Assembly: GCA_009667805.1 (NCBI GenBank)
Contig: CM019075.1
Location: forward strand, 16,591,376 to 16,655,375
Reading direction: 5' to 3'
Length of the DNA: 64,000 nt
Origin: Leptobrachium leishanense
Taxonomy: Eukaryota > Chordata > Amphibia > Anura > Megophryidae
Shown here: positions 21,939-33,255 of the stretch, piece by piece
Position numbering within the stretch: the first letter of the stretch is position 1
How the letters are laid out: each line of letters begins with the position of its first letter
Position numbers and translations under genes: made by a program
The notes under the pieces: model-generated
Told to the model about the DNA's origin: nothing
Databases searched by the model: none
Seen by the model: the letters and a program-made list of their open reading frames with translations, nothing else

Positions 21939-22659
21939 TTCTGTGTGGTACAGTACTTCATGGTGTTTACATTTTTTTATTGTATTTCCGCCATTATGTC
22001 TCCCAGCAGCCTGCAAAGGCCTTCCGCTGCTTAGTTGCCAAGCAACCAATTCACAGCCAGTCAAGACAGGGTGCCAGCAGGTCACATGACTGCAGTTACC
22101 TCAGCTGGAGCATAGAGGAGGCAGTAGAGGGAGAGAGAGGCAGGAAGAGGTCTGCTACCAAAGTATGTGCACCTCCCGGCTCCTCTAATTAGTGGTCGAT
22201 GCTGCCATATTGTATTCTGAAGGGAATTGATTACATTTAAAACCTATTGAATGTGTAATTTAGAACATGGCTCACACCTGTCAGCAGTGTTTCTTCACCT
22301 TAATGGAGGAATAAAAAGCTTAACACTGTTTAAAACATTCACTCTGAGGGCTTAGGTATCCCTGCTCCATACCTGCCAACATTTCAATCGGCCAGAGAGG
22401 AACACTCACATTTTAGGGAAGAAATGGTGCTGGTGGCGGGGCAAAAGACAAGGCTATTCTCTGATGTTTTAGACTATGTGACGGCTTGCTGGGGCCTTTA
22501 CATAAATAAAAGTCTTTTTAGAACAAGAGCAAACTAGCTTATTTACACAGAGCGATTACTAACAACAGTTATTATGGTTTAGAGGCAGATTAATGGATCT
22601 TTATGGTTTTCCAGCTCTGTTATACACCTGCACACCCCAAATGTATGCCAGAGCCTTTT

Positions 22660-23205
22660 TAAGACACCCACAAACCCATACTATATAAGGGATTACCTAA
22701 AAAGACACCCACATACCCTGAATATATGGAGGAGCCCCTAAAAAGTCACCCGTACACCCTGAATATATGGAGGAGCCCCTAAACCGACACCCGCACACCC
22801 TGAATATATGGAGGAGCCCTTAAAAAGACACCAGCACACCCTGAATATATGGAGGAGCCCCTAAAAAGACACCCACACACCCTGAATATAAGGAGGTACC
22901 CCTAAAAAGCCACCTGCACACCCTGAATATATAGAGGAGCCTCTAAAAAGACACCTGCACATCCTGAATATATGGAGGAGCCCCTAAATAGACACCCACA
23001 CACCCTGAATATATGGAGGAGCCCCTAAAAGACACCCGCACCCTGAATATATGGGGTATCCCCTAAAAAGACACCTGCACACCCTGAATATATGGATGAT
23101 CCCGAATACAAAAGACCTGCAAACCCCAGAATGTATAGAGTAGCCCCTAAAAAGACACCAGTAACCCCTATTACATAATGGAGTCTCTAAAAAGACACCC
23201 ATGGG
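22660..23205. repeat. minisatellite, about 41-bp unit (minus orientation)
   Basis: About 13 units of cctaaaaagacacccacaca followed by ccctgaatatatggaggagc. It is the reverse complement of the arrays at 31725-33255 and 47635-48375. Both the 22495-22660 flank and the flanks after 33255 and 48375 contain tgtataacagagctg-type sequence, so the array is part of an interspersed element. Confidence 0.93.
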
Positions 23206-24149
23206 TCAAGGCAGGGCTGCAGACAAAGTATAATTTTTGGTGGAAGGCAGCAGAATTCTCTTTCTAAACTGGATATTTTTAGACCCAGAATTGAAATTAT
23301 TTTGTATAACTCATTTAATTTAGTTTGACAAATTTTCCCTAAAGAATTTGAATGCTTTAGCCAATTCATCTAAGGTCCAATTCCACTGTATTTTAATTCA
23401 TACTGAATGCGGTGACTGCAAGAATGGGCCTAATCTTGTGGAATCCAATAATCACTTATTTTGTAATGGAGGGGGAGGGGGATCTGGAAGTTTGTTTTTT
23501 TTCCTTGCCTTCGGCTGCATTGGACATGCCACAGCCCTTATTGTAAATAAATATTTATATATTTTTAAGTTATAACAAAACAAACATGCAGAGGGTGGCA
23601 TAAAGGATTCTTCTTCTAGTTTGTAAACTGATTAACGTAGGAGGGACGCTGGAACAGACATCTGTGAAATTTATTCACTTGGAACATTGTGTCAAACATA
23701 TCCTTAACCAGCACCAATTCCCCTCATATTCTGTCCTCCCTCCCCTGACCCGATACAGACAAGCAGCAAAAAAAGGAACAAAGGTCTATGCATATTAACA
23801 CCAGGAAAACCATTAATATGCCGGAACGTGCTGCCCGTGCGCGCCTGTCACATTCATTTTAATCATATGCATTAGGCTCTTGGAAATTATTCTTTACCCA
23901 GAGCTTGTTAAAGGTCACGTTTTCAGTTAAATGTGAGAGATGGAGGAAAGGAGGGAGAGCAGATGGAAAATACGAGCAAGTTGAAGAGGGTAGGAGAAGA
24001 AACACAAAATAAAGCAATTATTCACTAAAGTGGGGATCACAAAGATAAAAAGCCAATGCAGAGGAGCAGAAACGTCTTATTTTCCCTTTTTGAGCTGGAT
24101 GTGGAATTTATGTTAATCATCTACAAGTTCCAAAGATGTAAAAATAAAA

Positions 24150-24870
24150 ATCCACAAGAAAGTGTGTGAACGGAATAGAGGAAGGAAGAGAAAGAAAGAA
24201 CATAGAGAAAGTAGGAATAAAAACGAAGTGTGAGAGACATGCGCAGAAAGAGATCTAGGACAAGAAATGAAAACCAGTGAAAAGTGAAATAACAAAGTAG
24301 AAAACGGAGAAAAAATAGAGGAGAAAGTATGATTGAGGAATTTGGATATGTAGGATTGAGTGTAAGGGAGAAATGGAAAAGAGAAAGAATAAGAGGAAAA
24401 AAACGAGTAAGAAGCGGAAAAAAGCATGAAAGGAGAGAGATATAAAGAGGGGGGAATAAAAAAAGAGTAGGAACAAGAAAGAATGAAAGAAAAAGAGAGA
24501 AAAGAGCAAGAAAGAAAAAAGAGCAGGCAGGAAAAAAAGAAAAAAGCCATAAAGGAGCGTGAAAAAGAGCACGAGAAAGAAAGAGGAAAATGAAGAAAGT
24601 AGGTGACAGAAAAGAGCTAGTACAGAATATCAATAATATCAAGTAAAACAAAACAATGGAAACGAGGAATAAAAAAGGGAGAAACAATGACAATGAGAAA
24701 AGTGAGTAGAAAGAGTAATAAAGAAACGAAAACAGTAAGAATGCAAGAAGAGAGAGAAATGGAGATACTAAAATACAGTAGTGGAAAACTGATGAAGAGC
24801 GCAGATAAAAAATAAAAAGGAGAGAATGCGAGTAAAAAAGGAAAAAGATCAAATAGGAAAGAGTACATAT
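24150..24870. repeat. ITPK1: purine-rich tract (pyrimidine-rich in ITPK1 sense)
   Basis: About 720 bp of A/G-rich sequence (agaaagaa, gagaaa) with very few pyrimidines on the plus strand. It begins about 65 nt downstream of the ITPK1 exon at 24937, so the ITPK1 pre-mRNA has a long U/C-rich stretch just after that donor. The hydrophobic minus-strand frames here (Phe/Leu/Ser only) are compositional artefacts. Confidence 0.9.
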
Positions 24871-24936
24871 ACTGTCAAAGAGCAAAAATTTAACATGAGA
24901 TATTTTAGAGCAAGGGAAAGAGGTCAGCCGGCTAAC

Positions 24937-25099
24937 CTGGGAAAGCGTTGATGTCGATGACCGCATGCTGCCCAGTCTTGTTGTTGATTATAATATCGAT
25001 GCCAAACAGAGAGATGCCCAGCGTCTGTCGAAGAGCTTTGGAGAGCGAGCGAATGACGTCATCGCTGGGTCGTTCAAACACTCCTTCCACCTTGTCAAG
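24937..25099 (-). CDS. ITPK1: ITPK1 exon with metal-binding site
   Basis: The acceptor cttgctcccag and donor CCAG|gttagc bound 163 nt that encode LDKVEGVFERPSDDVIRSLS through AVIDINAFPG. This is the C-terminal half of the ATP-grasp fold. The Mg2+ ligands known from the human enzyme are present: the Asp in FGIDIII, and the Asp and Asn in VIDINAFPG (human Asp281, Asp295, Asn297). The segment matches human residues 247-301 almost without gaps. It enters in phase 0 after the exon at 26304 and leaves with one base of a Gly codon. Confidence 0.97.
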
Positions 25100-26303
25100 C
25101 TGGGAGCAAGAAAACACCAGCCGTGAACTCAGGAATTACGACAAACGTCCTAACAAACTAAACTTTGCAATTTGGTCTTACTAGAATATGCCGCCAACAA
25201 CTACTAGGGTGGCCACATGTATTGCAACCCGATTACTGAGCTTTATGATCAGTCTTGTTACTGATGCAGTCCCTCGATAGAATGGGGACTTGAATACCAG
25301 TATTTGGGATCTAAAAAATATCTTCAGCAATGGGGCAGGAATGGTACCGCGTGCAATTGCAATGATGTAGTGGCACTCCTGGTCTATTAAGTTTGCTTAG
25401 TAGACCGGGAGTGCCGCTAAAATCATTTAACTCGTATATATATATAGATATCTATGTATATATATACACAGTATATATAGATAGATAGATATCACCACCA
25501 GAGGTTCTGGCCTACTACTGGACCGGTTTATCACGTCATTTTGCATTGGAAGGTCTTAATTTAGTTGTATTCTATGTATAGTTCTTCCCTTCCCCTTTCT
25601 TATGTACTGGCTTTCCTTACACATGTCCGCCTTTAGGCCAAAATGCAAAAATGTGAAAAACAAACCAAAGCTAAAAAAAAGGAAAGGAATCCGTAGTGGC
25701 TTGTTAGGGAGGGACGGGAGTGTTTAGGGGCTGAAGCCCTAGATATTGTAATGAAAGTCTGGACAATTTATTTATTTATTTACAAAGAAAGGGTATTAAT
25801 TAGCCCACATTTAGTACTGATGTCACAGAGTTTTAAGTGACATGACATTCTTCTCCTAGAATATTGGCTTTAACCAATCTGCCCGCATCACAGTTCACCC
25901 CTCCTCCCTGGTAGTCCAAGCGCATGGTGCTGAAGTCAGGTAGGGGAGTAGAAGATCTCTACACAGCATGAAACAGGGGTCGAAAAGAGAACTGGCCTCC
26001 AAGCCAATTCCATGTGTTCTGCAGCCGCCTGATTGGTCAAGTTAAAAAAAAAAGCTCCTAACCTCTTTAGCTGGCTCCTATATCAAAGCATGTTTGTCAA
26101 GACCTGGCATAGACTGTCAGTATCGTAAGGGGAGTTACAAAAAATATATTTGAACATTTTGATTGGTGAAATTAAAACTCCAGTAAGAGCATTTCCTTGC
26201 TTAGTAACACCCCCCCCTTGCTTCCCCCACATACATTAGTAAATAAAGAGTCCCCTTTGATTCAGGGGGAAAAAGGACATATTCGTAAAAGGTTGACACT
26301 CAC
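25100..26303 (-). other. ITPK1: ITPK1 intron
   Basis: A 1,204-bp intron containing (TATA)n/(GATA)n microsatellite near 25433-25490 and the second copy of the 315-bp direct repeat (25490-25803). Nothing else is recognised. Confidence 0.85.
25490..25803. repeat. direct repeat, copy 2 (314 bp)
   Basis: Same orientation and nearly the same sequence as 21624-21938, 3.9 kb away and separated by an ITPK1 exon. It contains the same gttctggcctactactggac and ttgttagggagggac blocks. Confidence 0.85.
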
Positions 26304-26371
26304 TGCTGTCAAGACAGAGGAAGATTCCGGCTTTGATACGTTATGGCTGTTAAAGAATATGGATTCTCTGT
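26304..26371 (-). CDS. ITPK1: ITPK1 exon, 68 nt
   Basis: The acceptor cttttctttccag and donor GCA|gtgagt bound ACAGAGAATCC..., which completes a split Asp codon and encodes DRESIFFNSHNVSKPESSSV followed by LTA. It matches human residues 224-246, with Ala where human has Glu at the end. The segment contributes to the nucleotide/inositol-phosphate binding face of the ATP-grasp domain. Phases fit both neighbours. Confidence 0.97.
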
Positions 26372-27287
26372 CTGGAAAGAAAAGAATAAGATGAGAAACT
26401 GCAAGCAGCTCTTTATACGTGAAATCCAGGAATATTAAGACTGATGAGGGAAAACACAACATGAAAAAACCCCGCTGTGCCTCCAGCTTCATCATTTACT
26501 AAAATTAAACCTCATTATAGCAATGTAGAACATATATGATCTTTAACCACGAGGTGGCAGTGCTGCCCAATGAGAGAGAGAAAGACTCAAGAGAGAGACG
26601 AAGAGAGAGAAAAAAAGAATAAAAATACGAAAGAGAGAGAGAAAGACTCGAGACCCATTGTACAGCGCTGCGGAATATGCTGGCGCTATATAAAGAATAA
26701 TAAAAGAGAGAGAGAAAGACAAAAGAGAGCAAGAAAGACAAAAGAGCGTGAAAGGCAGTTACAAGTATTTATTACATTTCTGCAGTACTGTACAATGGGC
26801 CAATATGACAACAAATGCAAATTAGACACACAGAACAGTAGAAGACAGGACCTAATCAAGAGCTCACAATCTAAGATAGATTGAGCGAGTGAGAAAGAGA
26901 TCGAGCGAGTGAGAAAGAGATCGAGCGACAGAGAAAGAGATCGAGCGACAGAGAAAGAGATCAAGCGACAGAGAAAGAGATCGAGCGACAGAGAATGAGA
27001 TCGAGCGACAGAGAAAGAGATCAAGAGAGATCGAGCGAGAAAGAGATTGATCGAGCAAGAGAGAAAGAGATCGAGCAAGAAAGAGATTGATCGAGCGAGA
27101 GAAAGATCGAGCGAGAAAGAGATTGAGCGAGAAAGAGATTGAGAGAGAAAGAGCTCAATCGAGCGAGAGATCGATTGAGAGAGATTGATCGAGCGACAGA
27201 AAGAGATCGAGAGAGAGAGAGAGAAGAGAAAAAAATAAAAGGCTGAGCCGACAACAACACCGTTGCAGTCAGACTGACCATCCCTAC
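26372..27287 (-). other. ITPK1: ITPK1 intron, largely simple repeat
   Basis: A 916-bp intron of which about 670 bp (26570-27235) is GA-rich tandem sequence. A short unique island (26755-26880, plus gcgctgcggaatatgctgg at 26665) resembles a SINE-like repeat. Confidence 0.85.
26570..27235. repeat. GA-rich tandem repeat, 20-bp core unit
   Basis: From 26880 the unit is gatcgagcgacagagaaaga, repeated with variation to 27235. Before that are gagagagaaagac runs. In ITPK1 sense the repeat is U/C-rich and begins 53 nt downstream of the donor at 27288. Confidence 0.93.
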
Positions 27288-27453
27288 CTGATGATCCAGG
27301 GGAGAAGTTTTTCAGTGAAGGCCGTTCCACTACAGTGTAGGAATCTCCAACCACAAAGACTTTGTAGAGGACGGCGTTGTGGCTAATGAAGCTCTGTATC
27401 ACACAAGGGGGCCGGATGGTTCGTAGGCCCTCTTGGTTGAATACAATCGCCAT
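27288..27453 (-). CDS. ITPK1: ITPK1 exon, ATP-grasp core
   Basis: The acceptor gtttacttag and donor TCAG|gtaggg bound 166 nt. They encode MAIVFNQEGLRTIRPPCVIQ, SFISHNAVLYKVFVVGDSYT and VVERPSLKNFSPGSS, followed by one base of Asp. It matches human residues 169-223 with mostly conservative changes. The stretch QSFISHNAVLYKVFVVG corresponds to the ATP-binding hinge of the human kinase (QNFINHNAVLYKVFVVG), including the conserved Lys of LYK. ITPK1 phosphorylates inositol 1,3,4-trisphosphate and 3,4,5,6-tetrakisphosphate in the cytosol, feeding higher inositol phosphates. Confidence 0.97.
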
Positions 27454-29636
27454 CTAAGTAAACGGCGATAAAATAAAAACAAAGGAGACTTTTACCCTCA
27501 AGCCAACAGAAAACGTGGTCACATCGTTAGCACTGCTGTAGGTCTCCAGTTAGAGTAATTGAACAAAAAGAACACTTGTTATTATTTCTATGGAATCTAT
27601 GATGGTTTGGCCTAAAATTCCTATATATGAAAAAAGAAAAAAACAACCCACAGGTGTAATGAAGAAGGATCCTCTAATCTGCATCGATAAATAGATGGAT
27701 TCTCATGGGATTGGTTTATGAGTTTCGAGATCACAGTGCACGGGAGGTCCCGTGGGAAATTACACATTCCGTTTGGGATTTAATTTAGTTTTACGGGGCA
27801 TCATTTTTAATTTTGAAAAGGAATTTGTCATCTTTAGGCAAAATATCCAAAATAGTGGGGAGGGGAGAGATCCAACTGGGCTCACTTTGAAGCGAATGTA
27901 TCACAAACCATACCATGGATACCTTGTTCAAAATATACCCCATATTAAAGGGTCAGCAGGGAAAGGCAGCCTATAATATGTATTGCAGCCAGAATCTCGG
28001 AAAAACTTTATTTTTATTCCTAGTGTCTGTTTTCTTTGGACGAAAATGAGAGCCATTGAAGTATTATTAACTTTTGGCCAGATTCGCTGCCCAGAAGACC
28101 TTTCTCACATCTCCCTCGAGACGTCCAATCTCACAGAGCGCAGCTATTTTCCTTCCCCGAGGACTCGCGATGACAACATTTATTCCCTCGTCATATTGGG
28201 GCTTGCAGGTCAGGGTATTTTAATGAGGCCTCTTTGAAATCTTGTCTGAGGGCCAGTCGTTCCGCTCAGAGCCCTGATTTCAGGTTTTGACATGTGACCT
28301 CGAAGGACGGCCCACGTCTAGAATGTAGATTTCTTAGTATTATATAAAGTGCAAGTGCACACTGGAAAGTTGAGGGTTCATGTGAAAGCGGCTCAGCCCT
28401 GGGGTGTCATATATAAATTAAAGAACACTGAAGAAAGTACCATTTAGCCCAAGGGTATCAGGCATTCTGGGTATTCTTTAAATGCCTTACATGTCTGCCG
28501 CTTGGTCTGGGAGGCTGTTCCAGGTACCTACAACTCTTCCTATATTACTAGCTTTAGTTTCTGCCAGGAGACTATTTCAAGTATCTGCTACCTTTTATCC
28601 CTGCTGTCATTCATTGCTCCCACTGATCAGCCGTTCCAGGTTCCTATCAGTGTCATCCATTGCAGCTTTCCCTGGTATCCCTTTCCTGACATCTACTACC
28701 CTCTCAGAGACCCAGTCTGGGTGCAATAGAGATATCAATAGGGCATGTATCCTAGTACTGTAACATTTCAGAGGAATTCTGACTTTGCAGTAGACTCCCT
28801 TCACTACCATGATCATGTTTGCATGCCCGAGATCATGTATGTTACCATGATTCTGGAGCTATGTTTTATCACTGCAAAAAAACGTGTTTGAATTTGGGCT
28901 CCAGAACATGCCACTAAAGTTTTAGCACCCTGGGCATGATGCCTGTTCAGCGGTACCACTTTAAAACCAGTTGTGGGATGTCTCTGACAGCTCATCCTGC
29001 ACGGACCACAGAACTGCAGTAACTCAATTTAGCCACTAGATGGTGACATCTCCCTGCCAACTAGGTTACCACATTAAGGAACACATTGGGAATATTCCCC
29101 AATATTCCTTACTGTATAATTAAAAATTATCTCAACCCCCCCCCCCCAAAAAAAATCGGGGTCCTGTATTTTTGGAAAATAACTTGGTAGTGAAAGGGTT
29201 AAAACACCAACTATCTGATTATATATAATGCAAAAATAACAAATCTACAATTTTGTGAATTAAATAGAGGTTACAGTTACAAGCTTTTGTAAAGCGCTAA
29301 CAAGTTCCATAGCGCAGTAGATGGATGGATGGATTGAAATATGTCAAAAAAGGCAAATAGCTGCATCACTGGGCATTTGTACGAGATTATGCTGGTATTT
29401 TTGGGAATGTGGTTTTCCAGATAGCCACAAAAGACAGCAAATACTCCATACGTGACACAATGCCACATACAGCAAATATCAGGCAAAAAAAAGAAACCCT
29501 GGGCCCTGTATTTCATATGAGCTCTCCCTTCCCCTTCCCTGGACGCATTTGCGTCACTGTTACATCACTCTGAGCTCAGCAGGCTCCTGCATAATAAGGA
29601 TTTTTCTATGTCGCATACTCACACCCATCCTCTTAC
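27454..29636 (-). other. ITPK1: ITPK1 intron
   Basis: A 2,183-bp intron. It contains one divergent unit of the 'tagtagatacctggaa' repeat (28470-28720) and a C/A homopolymer run at 29137-29155. A MITE-like fragment ends near 29195 (gtagtgaaagggttaa). 27480-28460 looks unique and holds no ORF of note. Confidence 0.85.
28470..28720 (-). repeat. divergent copies of the 'gtagatacctggaa' repeat
   Basis: On the minus strand it reads ggtagtagatgtcaggaa... and ggtacctggaacagcctccc, matching the tandem units at 49280-49870 and 53518-53650. Confidence 0.5.
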
Positions 29637-29677
29637 CTCGTGTGAGTTGGTGCCGTGGGCCACCCTGGTCTTGCAAA
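29637..29677 (-). CDS. ITPK1: ITPK1 micro-exon, 41 nt
   Basis: Too short for gene callers, but certain: acceptor ttttttctag, donor GAG|gtaaga, encoding (V)CKTRVAHGTNSHE. Human ITPK1 has ICKTRVAHGTNSHE at residues 155-168. The segment includes Lys157 and His167, which contact ATP and inositol phosphate in the human enzyme. It completes a split Val codon from the exon at 30743 and ends in phase 0 before MAIVF. Confidence 0.95.
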
Positions 29678-29712
29678 CTAGAAAAAAAGGTTGAACACCA
29701 GTTAAAGTTTAA

Positions 29713-30185
29713 CTCAGGGGTCGGAAACCTAAGCCCTCCAGATGTTACATAGGTACATTGGCTGAAAAAAGACATGCGTCCATCGGGTTCAGCCTTTCAC
29801 ACATCACCTACTGCTGTTGATCCAAAAGAAGGTCAAACCCCAGTCTGAAGCGCTCACCAATATGCAACACGCTGGGAAAAAATTCCTTCTTGACTCCAGA
29901 CGGCATCAGATTTCTCCTTGGATCAAGAAGCTTTTACCCACATATTAAATATTATAACCCTTAATATTCTGTGTCTGCAGGAAGTCATCCAGTCATTTTT
30001 TGAAAGTCTGTACAGTCTCTGACCCAACCACCTCAACAGGCAGAGAATTCCACAGCTTGAGCCAACCACCTCAACAGGCAGAGAATTTCACAGTATATTT
30101 TGGGACTACATTTCCCATTAGTCTCTACCAACCTAATGAGTGGCTGAGAATCGTGGGAGATATAGTTCCTAAACATCTGTAATGC
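29713..30185. repeat. foldback MITE split by another repeat
   Basis: The left piece caggggtcggaaacctaag...ccagatgtta and the right piece gggactacatttcccattag...gttcctaaacatctg are the halves of the 'actacatttccca' foldback MITE. Sequence 29743-30093 was inserted between them. Confidence 0.65.
29743..30093. repeat. interspersed repeat resembling one common in frogs
   Basis: The text includes ttggctgaaaaaagacatgc, gatccaaaagaaggtcaaac and tccttcttgactccagacgg, which I recognise from memory as a high-copy repeat of anuran genomes; I cannot give its family name. A 31-bp piece (ccaaccacctcaacaggcag...) is tandemly doubled at 30026-30090. Confidence 0.6.
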
Positions 30186-30452
30186 CGAATCCAGGTTTAA
30201 ATGATGAGTTTTACAATGATTTATAAAAAAATAAACAACTAAGTCTTAGCTCAAATAGGGGCCTCGCTCGATGGCACATTTGTGTCTCAGAATGCATGTA
30301 TTCATGTGTTTACTGCTATACCACACAAATACACTCCTACATTAACATATGCAAGTCTTCTAAGACAGCTGTCTGAGCCTTCATTAATTATATGTTTTTA
30401 TTAGGGTAATTTCAGCATTAAAAAAAATAGTAAGGGCCTCGCAGATTAGTAT

Positions 30453-30592
30453 TGGTCAGCAATGTTGGCCTTTCTTGTGTTTTGGAATCACATTTCCGAT
30501 GAGGCTCTAGCAACCTAACTAGTAGCTGAGCATCATAGGACATGTAGTTCCAAAACATCTGCAGGACCAAGGTTGCTGACCTCTGACCTAAG
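30453..30592. repeat. foldback MITE
   Basis: The arms are ggtcagcaatgttggcc...gttttggaatcaca and tgtagttccaaaacatctgc...ggttgctgacc. It belongs to the 'actacatttccca' group. Confidence 0.75.
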
Positions 30593-30742
30593 AAGGCATC
30601 AATAACTCAACTAAAGCCGCCTGTGCCCATGACATTTATATGTAGGTACCGTGACTCCACAAACCTGAAGGACAAGTGACAGGTTGGTTAATTCCCCCTA
30701 AATTCAAGCGGCATCATTTAGAAATCGTCTTTAAAAACTTAC

Positions 30743-30841
30743 CAAACGGGAAGGCAAGTCCATTCTTCTCTAGGAGTTTCAAGGTATCCTCTCCACACTC
30801 GCTCATCAGCTCCATGAAGGGTGGGGAACATATCCGTTCAT
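30743..30841 (-). CDS. ITPK1: ITPK1 exon, 99 nt
   Basis: The acceptor gtcctccag and donor TTTG|gtaagt bound an exon encoding DERICSPPFMELMSECGEDT followed by LKLLEKNGLAFPF and one base of the next codon. It matches human residues 123-154 (DRICSPPFMELTSLCGDDTM...). It links the N-terminal inositol-phosphate-binding domain to the ATP-grasp domain. Phases fit the exons at 63409 and 29677. Confidence 0.96.
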
Positions 30842-31724
30842 CTGGAGGACAAAGACAATGGGAGTCTGTCAAGATCGGGGTTTAAATAAGCCAACAAAAA
30901 TCGATACAAATCCAAACTCTAAATATTAGTTTAATGGAAACATCTCGGGCTTTGACCCTGTGGGCGTACTGGATGAAGGAGGTGTCTGGAAGAGGCTCCC
31001 CCAACTACGAATGAGTCCAGGCACCATTGGACCTCCGGCCAAACTCCTCATGTGCCACATGCCCAAAAAAGAGAACGGAGACGATGGAGGGAGATATAGT
31101 GAAATAAACAAGAAATATAAGTAATGAACGTAGAGAAATCAGTGTTTGGTCATCGATAATAAACTGGTCGGACATTGACCATGTTCCTTGGCGCTCCTCT
31201 CGCCTTGCAGTCCATTGCGTCAGCCTATTTATATCAACATGTAGAAATCCAACAAGGTATTTATGAATGTTTGTCATCCCCGGGACAGTTACTGTAAAAG
31301 GCTAGCATGGGAACGCGTTGGAATACCCAGTGTTTGGCATCAGACTACGAGGGGAATAAACACACGGCTGCTTTGCAATCCTAACACAATACCAAACACG
31401 CCAGAAAGCTCAATAAATCTTATTCAGAAGCTTTTAATTCAGCCGTCTCTCTGCCAAGGAGCTTTTCCCTACAAGGTCTCATTTAACGTTTAATCTACAG
31501 TCCTCCCCGTCGCACGCAAACACCCGCACGTGAAGCCGCAAGCCCCCCATCTACTTTCAATGAAAAGGAAACAAAGAGCTGCACTGATACAATGTATTCT
31601 AAGAAAAGTAACCCCACACAAACCCATTTATTGCTTCATTCTGCTTTGCCAATACCTCTCAAGTGTTCTTATTTAGGAAGGACAGTCTCTGTGGACCTAA
31701 AAAGCTCTTATTAGGAGATTCTCC

Positions 31725-33255
31725 TGTCTTTTCAGGGGCTCCTCCATATATTCAGGGTGTGCGGGTGTCTTTTCAGGGGCTCCTCCATATATTCAGGGTG
31801 TGTGAATGTCGTCTTAGGGGCTCCTCCATATATTCAGGGTGTGGGGTGTCTTTTTAGGGGCTTCTCCATATTTTCAGAGTTTGGGGTGTCCTTTTAGGAG
31901 CTCCTCCATATATTTAGGATGTGCAGGTGTCTTAGGGGCTCCTCCATATATTCAGGGTGTGTGTGTGTGTGTCTTTAGGGGCTCCTCCATATATTCAGGG
32001 TGTGTGGGTGTCTTTTAGGGGCTTCCTCCATATATTCAGGGTGTGCGGGTGTCTTTAAGGGCTCCTCCATATATTCAGGTGTGTGAGTGTATTTTTAGGG
32101 GCTCCTCCATATATTTAGGGTGTGTGTCTTTTTAGGGGCTCCTCCATATATTCAGGGGGGTGTGTGGGTGTCTTTTTAGGGTTCCTCCATATATTCAGGG
32201 TGTGTGGGTGTCATTTTAGGGGCTCCTCTATATATTCAGGGTGTGTGGGTGTCTTTTTAGGGCATCCTCCATATATTCAGGGTGTGCAGGTGTCTTTTTA
32301 GGGCTTCCTCCATATATTTAGGATGGGTGGGTTTCTTTCAGGGGCTTCCTCCATATATTCAGGGTGTGTGGGTGTCTTTTTAGGGGTTCCTCCATATATT
32401 CAGGCTGTGTGGGTATCTTTTTTGGGGCTCCTCCATATATTCAGGGTGTGCAGGTATCTTTAGGGGCTCCTCTATATATTCAGGGTGTGTGGGTGTCTTT
32501 TTAGGGGTTCCTCCATATATTCAGGGTGTGCAGGTATCTTTAGGGGCTCCTCTATATATTCAGGGTGTGTGGGTGTCTTTTAAGGGGCTGCTCCATATAT
32601 TCAGGGTGTCTTTTTAGGGCTTCTTCCATATATTTATTATGTGTGGATGTCTTTCAGGGGCTCCTCCATAATCTTCAGGGTGTGCAGGTGTCTTTTTAGG
32701 GGCTCCTTCATATTTTCAGGGTGTGTGGGTGTTATTTTAGGGGCTCCTCCATATATTCAGGGTGTGTGGGTGTCTTTTTAGGGGCTCCTCCATATATTCA
32801 GGGTGTGTGGGTGTCTTTTTAGGGATTCCTCCATATATTCAGGGTGTGTGGGTGTCTTTTTTGGGGCTCCTCCATATATTCAGGGTGTGCAGGTATCTTT
32901 AGGGGCTCCTCCATATATTCAGGGTGTGCAGGTATCTTTAGGGGCTCCTCCATATATTCAGGATGTGGGGGTATCTTTTTAGGGCTTCTTCCATATATTT
33001 AGGATGTGTGGATGTCTTTCAGGGGCTCCTCCATAATCTTCAGGGTGTGCAGGTGTCTTTTTAGGGGCTCCTCCATATATTCAGGATGTGGGGGTGTCTT
33101 TTTAGGGCTTCCTCTATATATTCAGGGTGTGCGGGTGTCATTTTAGGGCTTCCTCCATATATTCAGGGTGTGTGGGTGTCTTTTTAGGGGCTCCTCCATA
33201 TATTCAGGGTGTGCGGTGTCTTTTTAGGGTCTCCTCCATATATTCAGGGTGTGTA
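31725..33255. repeat. minisatellite, about 41-bp unit, about 37 copies
   Basis: The unit is ctttttaggggctcctccat followed by atattcagggtgtgtgggtgt, with many single-base variants and small deletions. It is the largest array in the window. It is followed by tgtataacagagctgcagag, as at 48370 and (inverted) before 22660. Confidence 0.96.

Larger units (their letters stand above)
14617..24936 (-). other. ITPK1: ITPK1 last intron, 10.3 kb
   Basis: The donor CCAG|gttagc at 24936 and acceptor cctag at 14617 bound an intron filled with repeats. These are a foldback element split by a full-length L1 (15268-21402), one half of a 315-bp direct repeat (21624-21938), a 41-bp minisatellite (22660-23205) and a long purine/pyrimidine tract (24150-24870). 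Nothing is recognised in 14640-15260 or 23280-24100 apart from low-complexity and AT-rich sequence. Confidence 0.85.
29678..30742 (-). other. ITPK1: ITPK1 intron
   Basis: A 1,065-bp intron consisting mostly of two foldback MITEs (about 29713-30185 and 30453-30592), the first disrupted by an interspersed repeat at 29743-30093. Confidence 0.85.

Noticed and set aside
24113..24966. A 281-codon hydrophobic 'membrane protein' frame on the minus strand
   Set aside because: The DNA is almost pure polypyrimidine on that strand, giving only Phe, Leu, Ser and Pro-type codons; it is intronic and overlaps an ITPK1 exon in a different frame.
31725..33255. CRISPR-like regular array
   Set aside because: There are no unique spacers; the whole unit repeats with point changes, and the DNA is vertebrate. 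It is a minisatellite.
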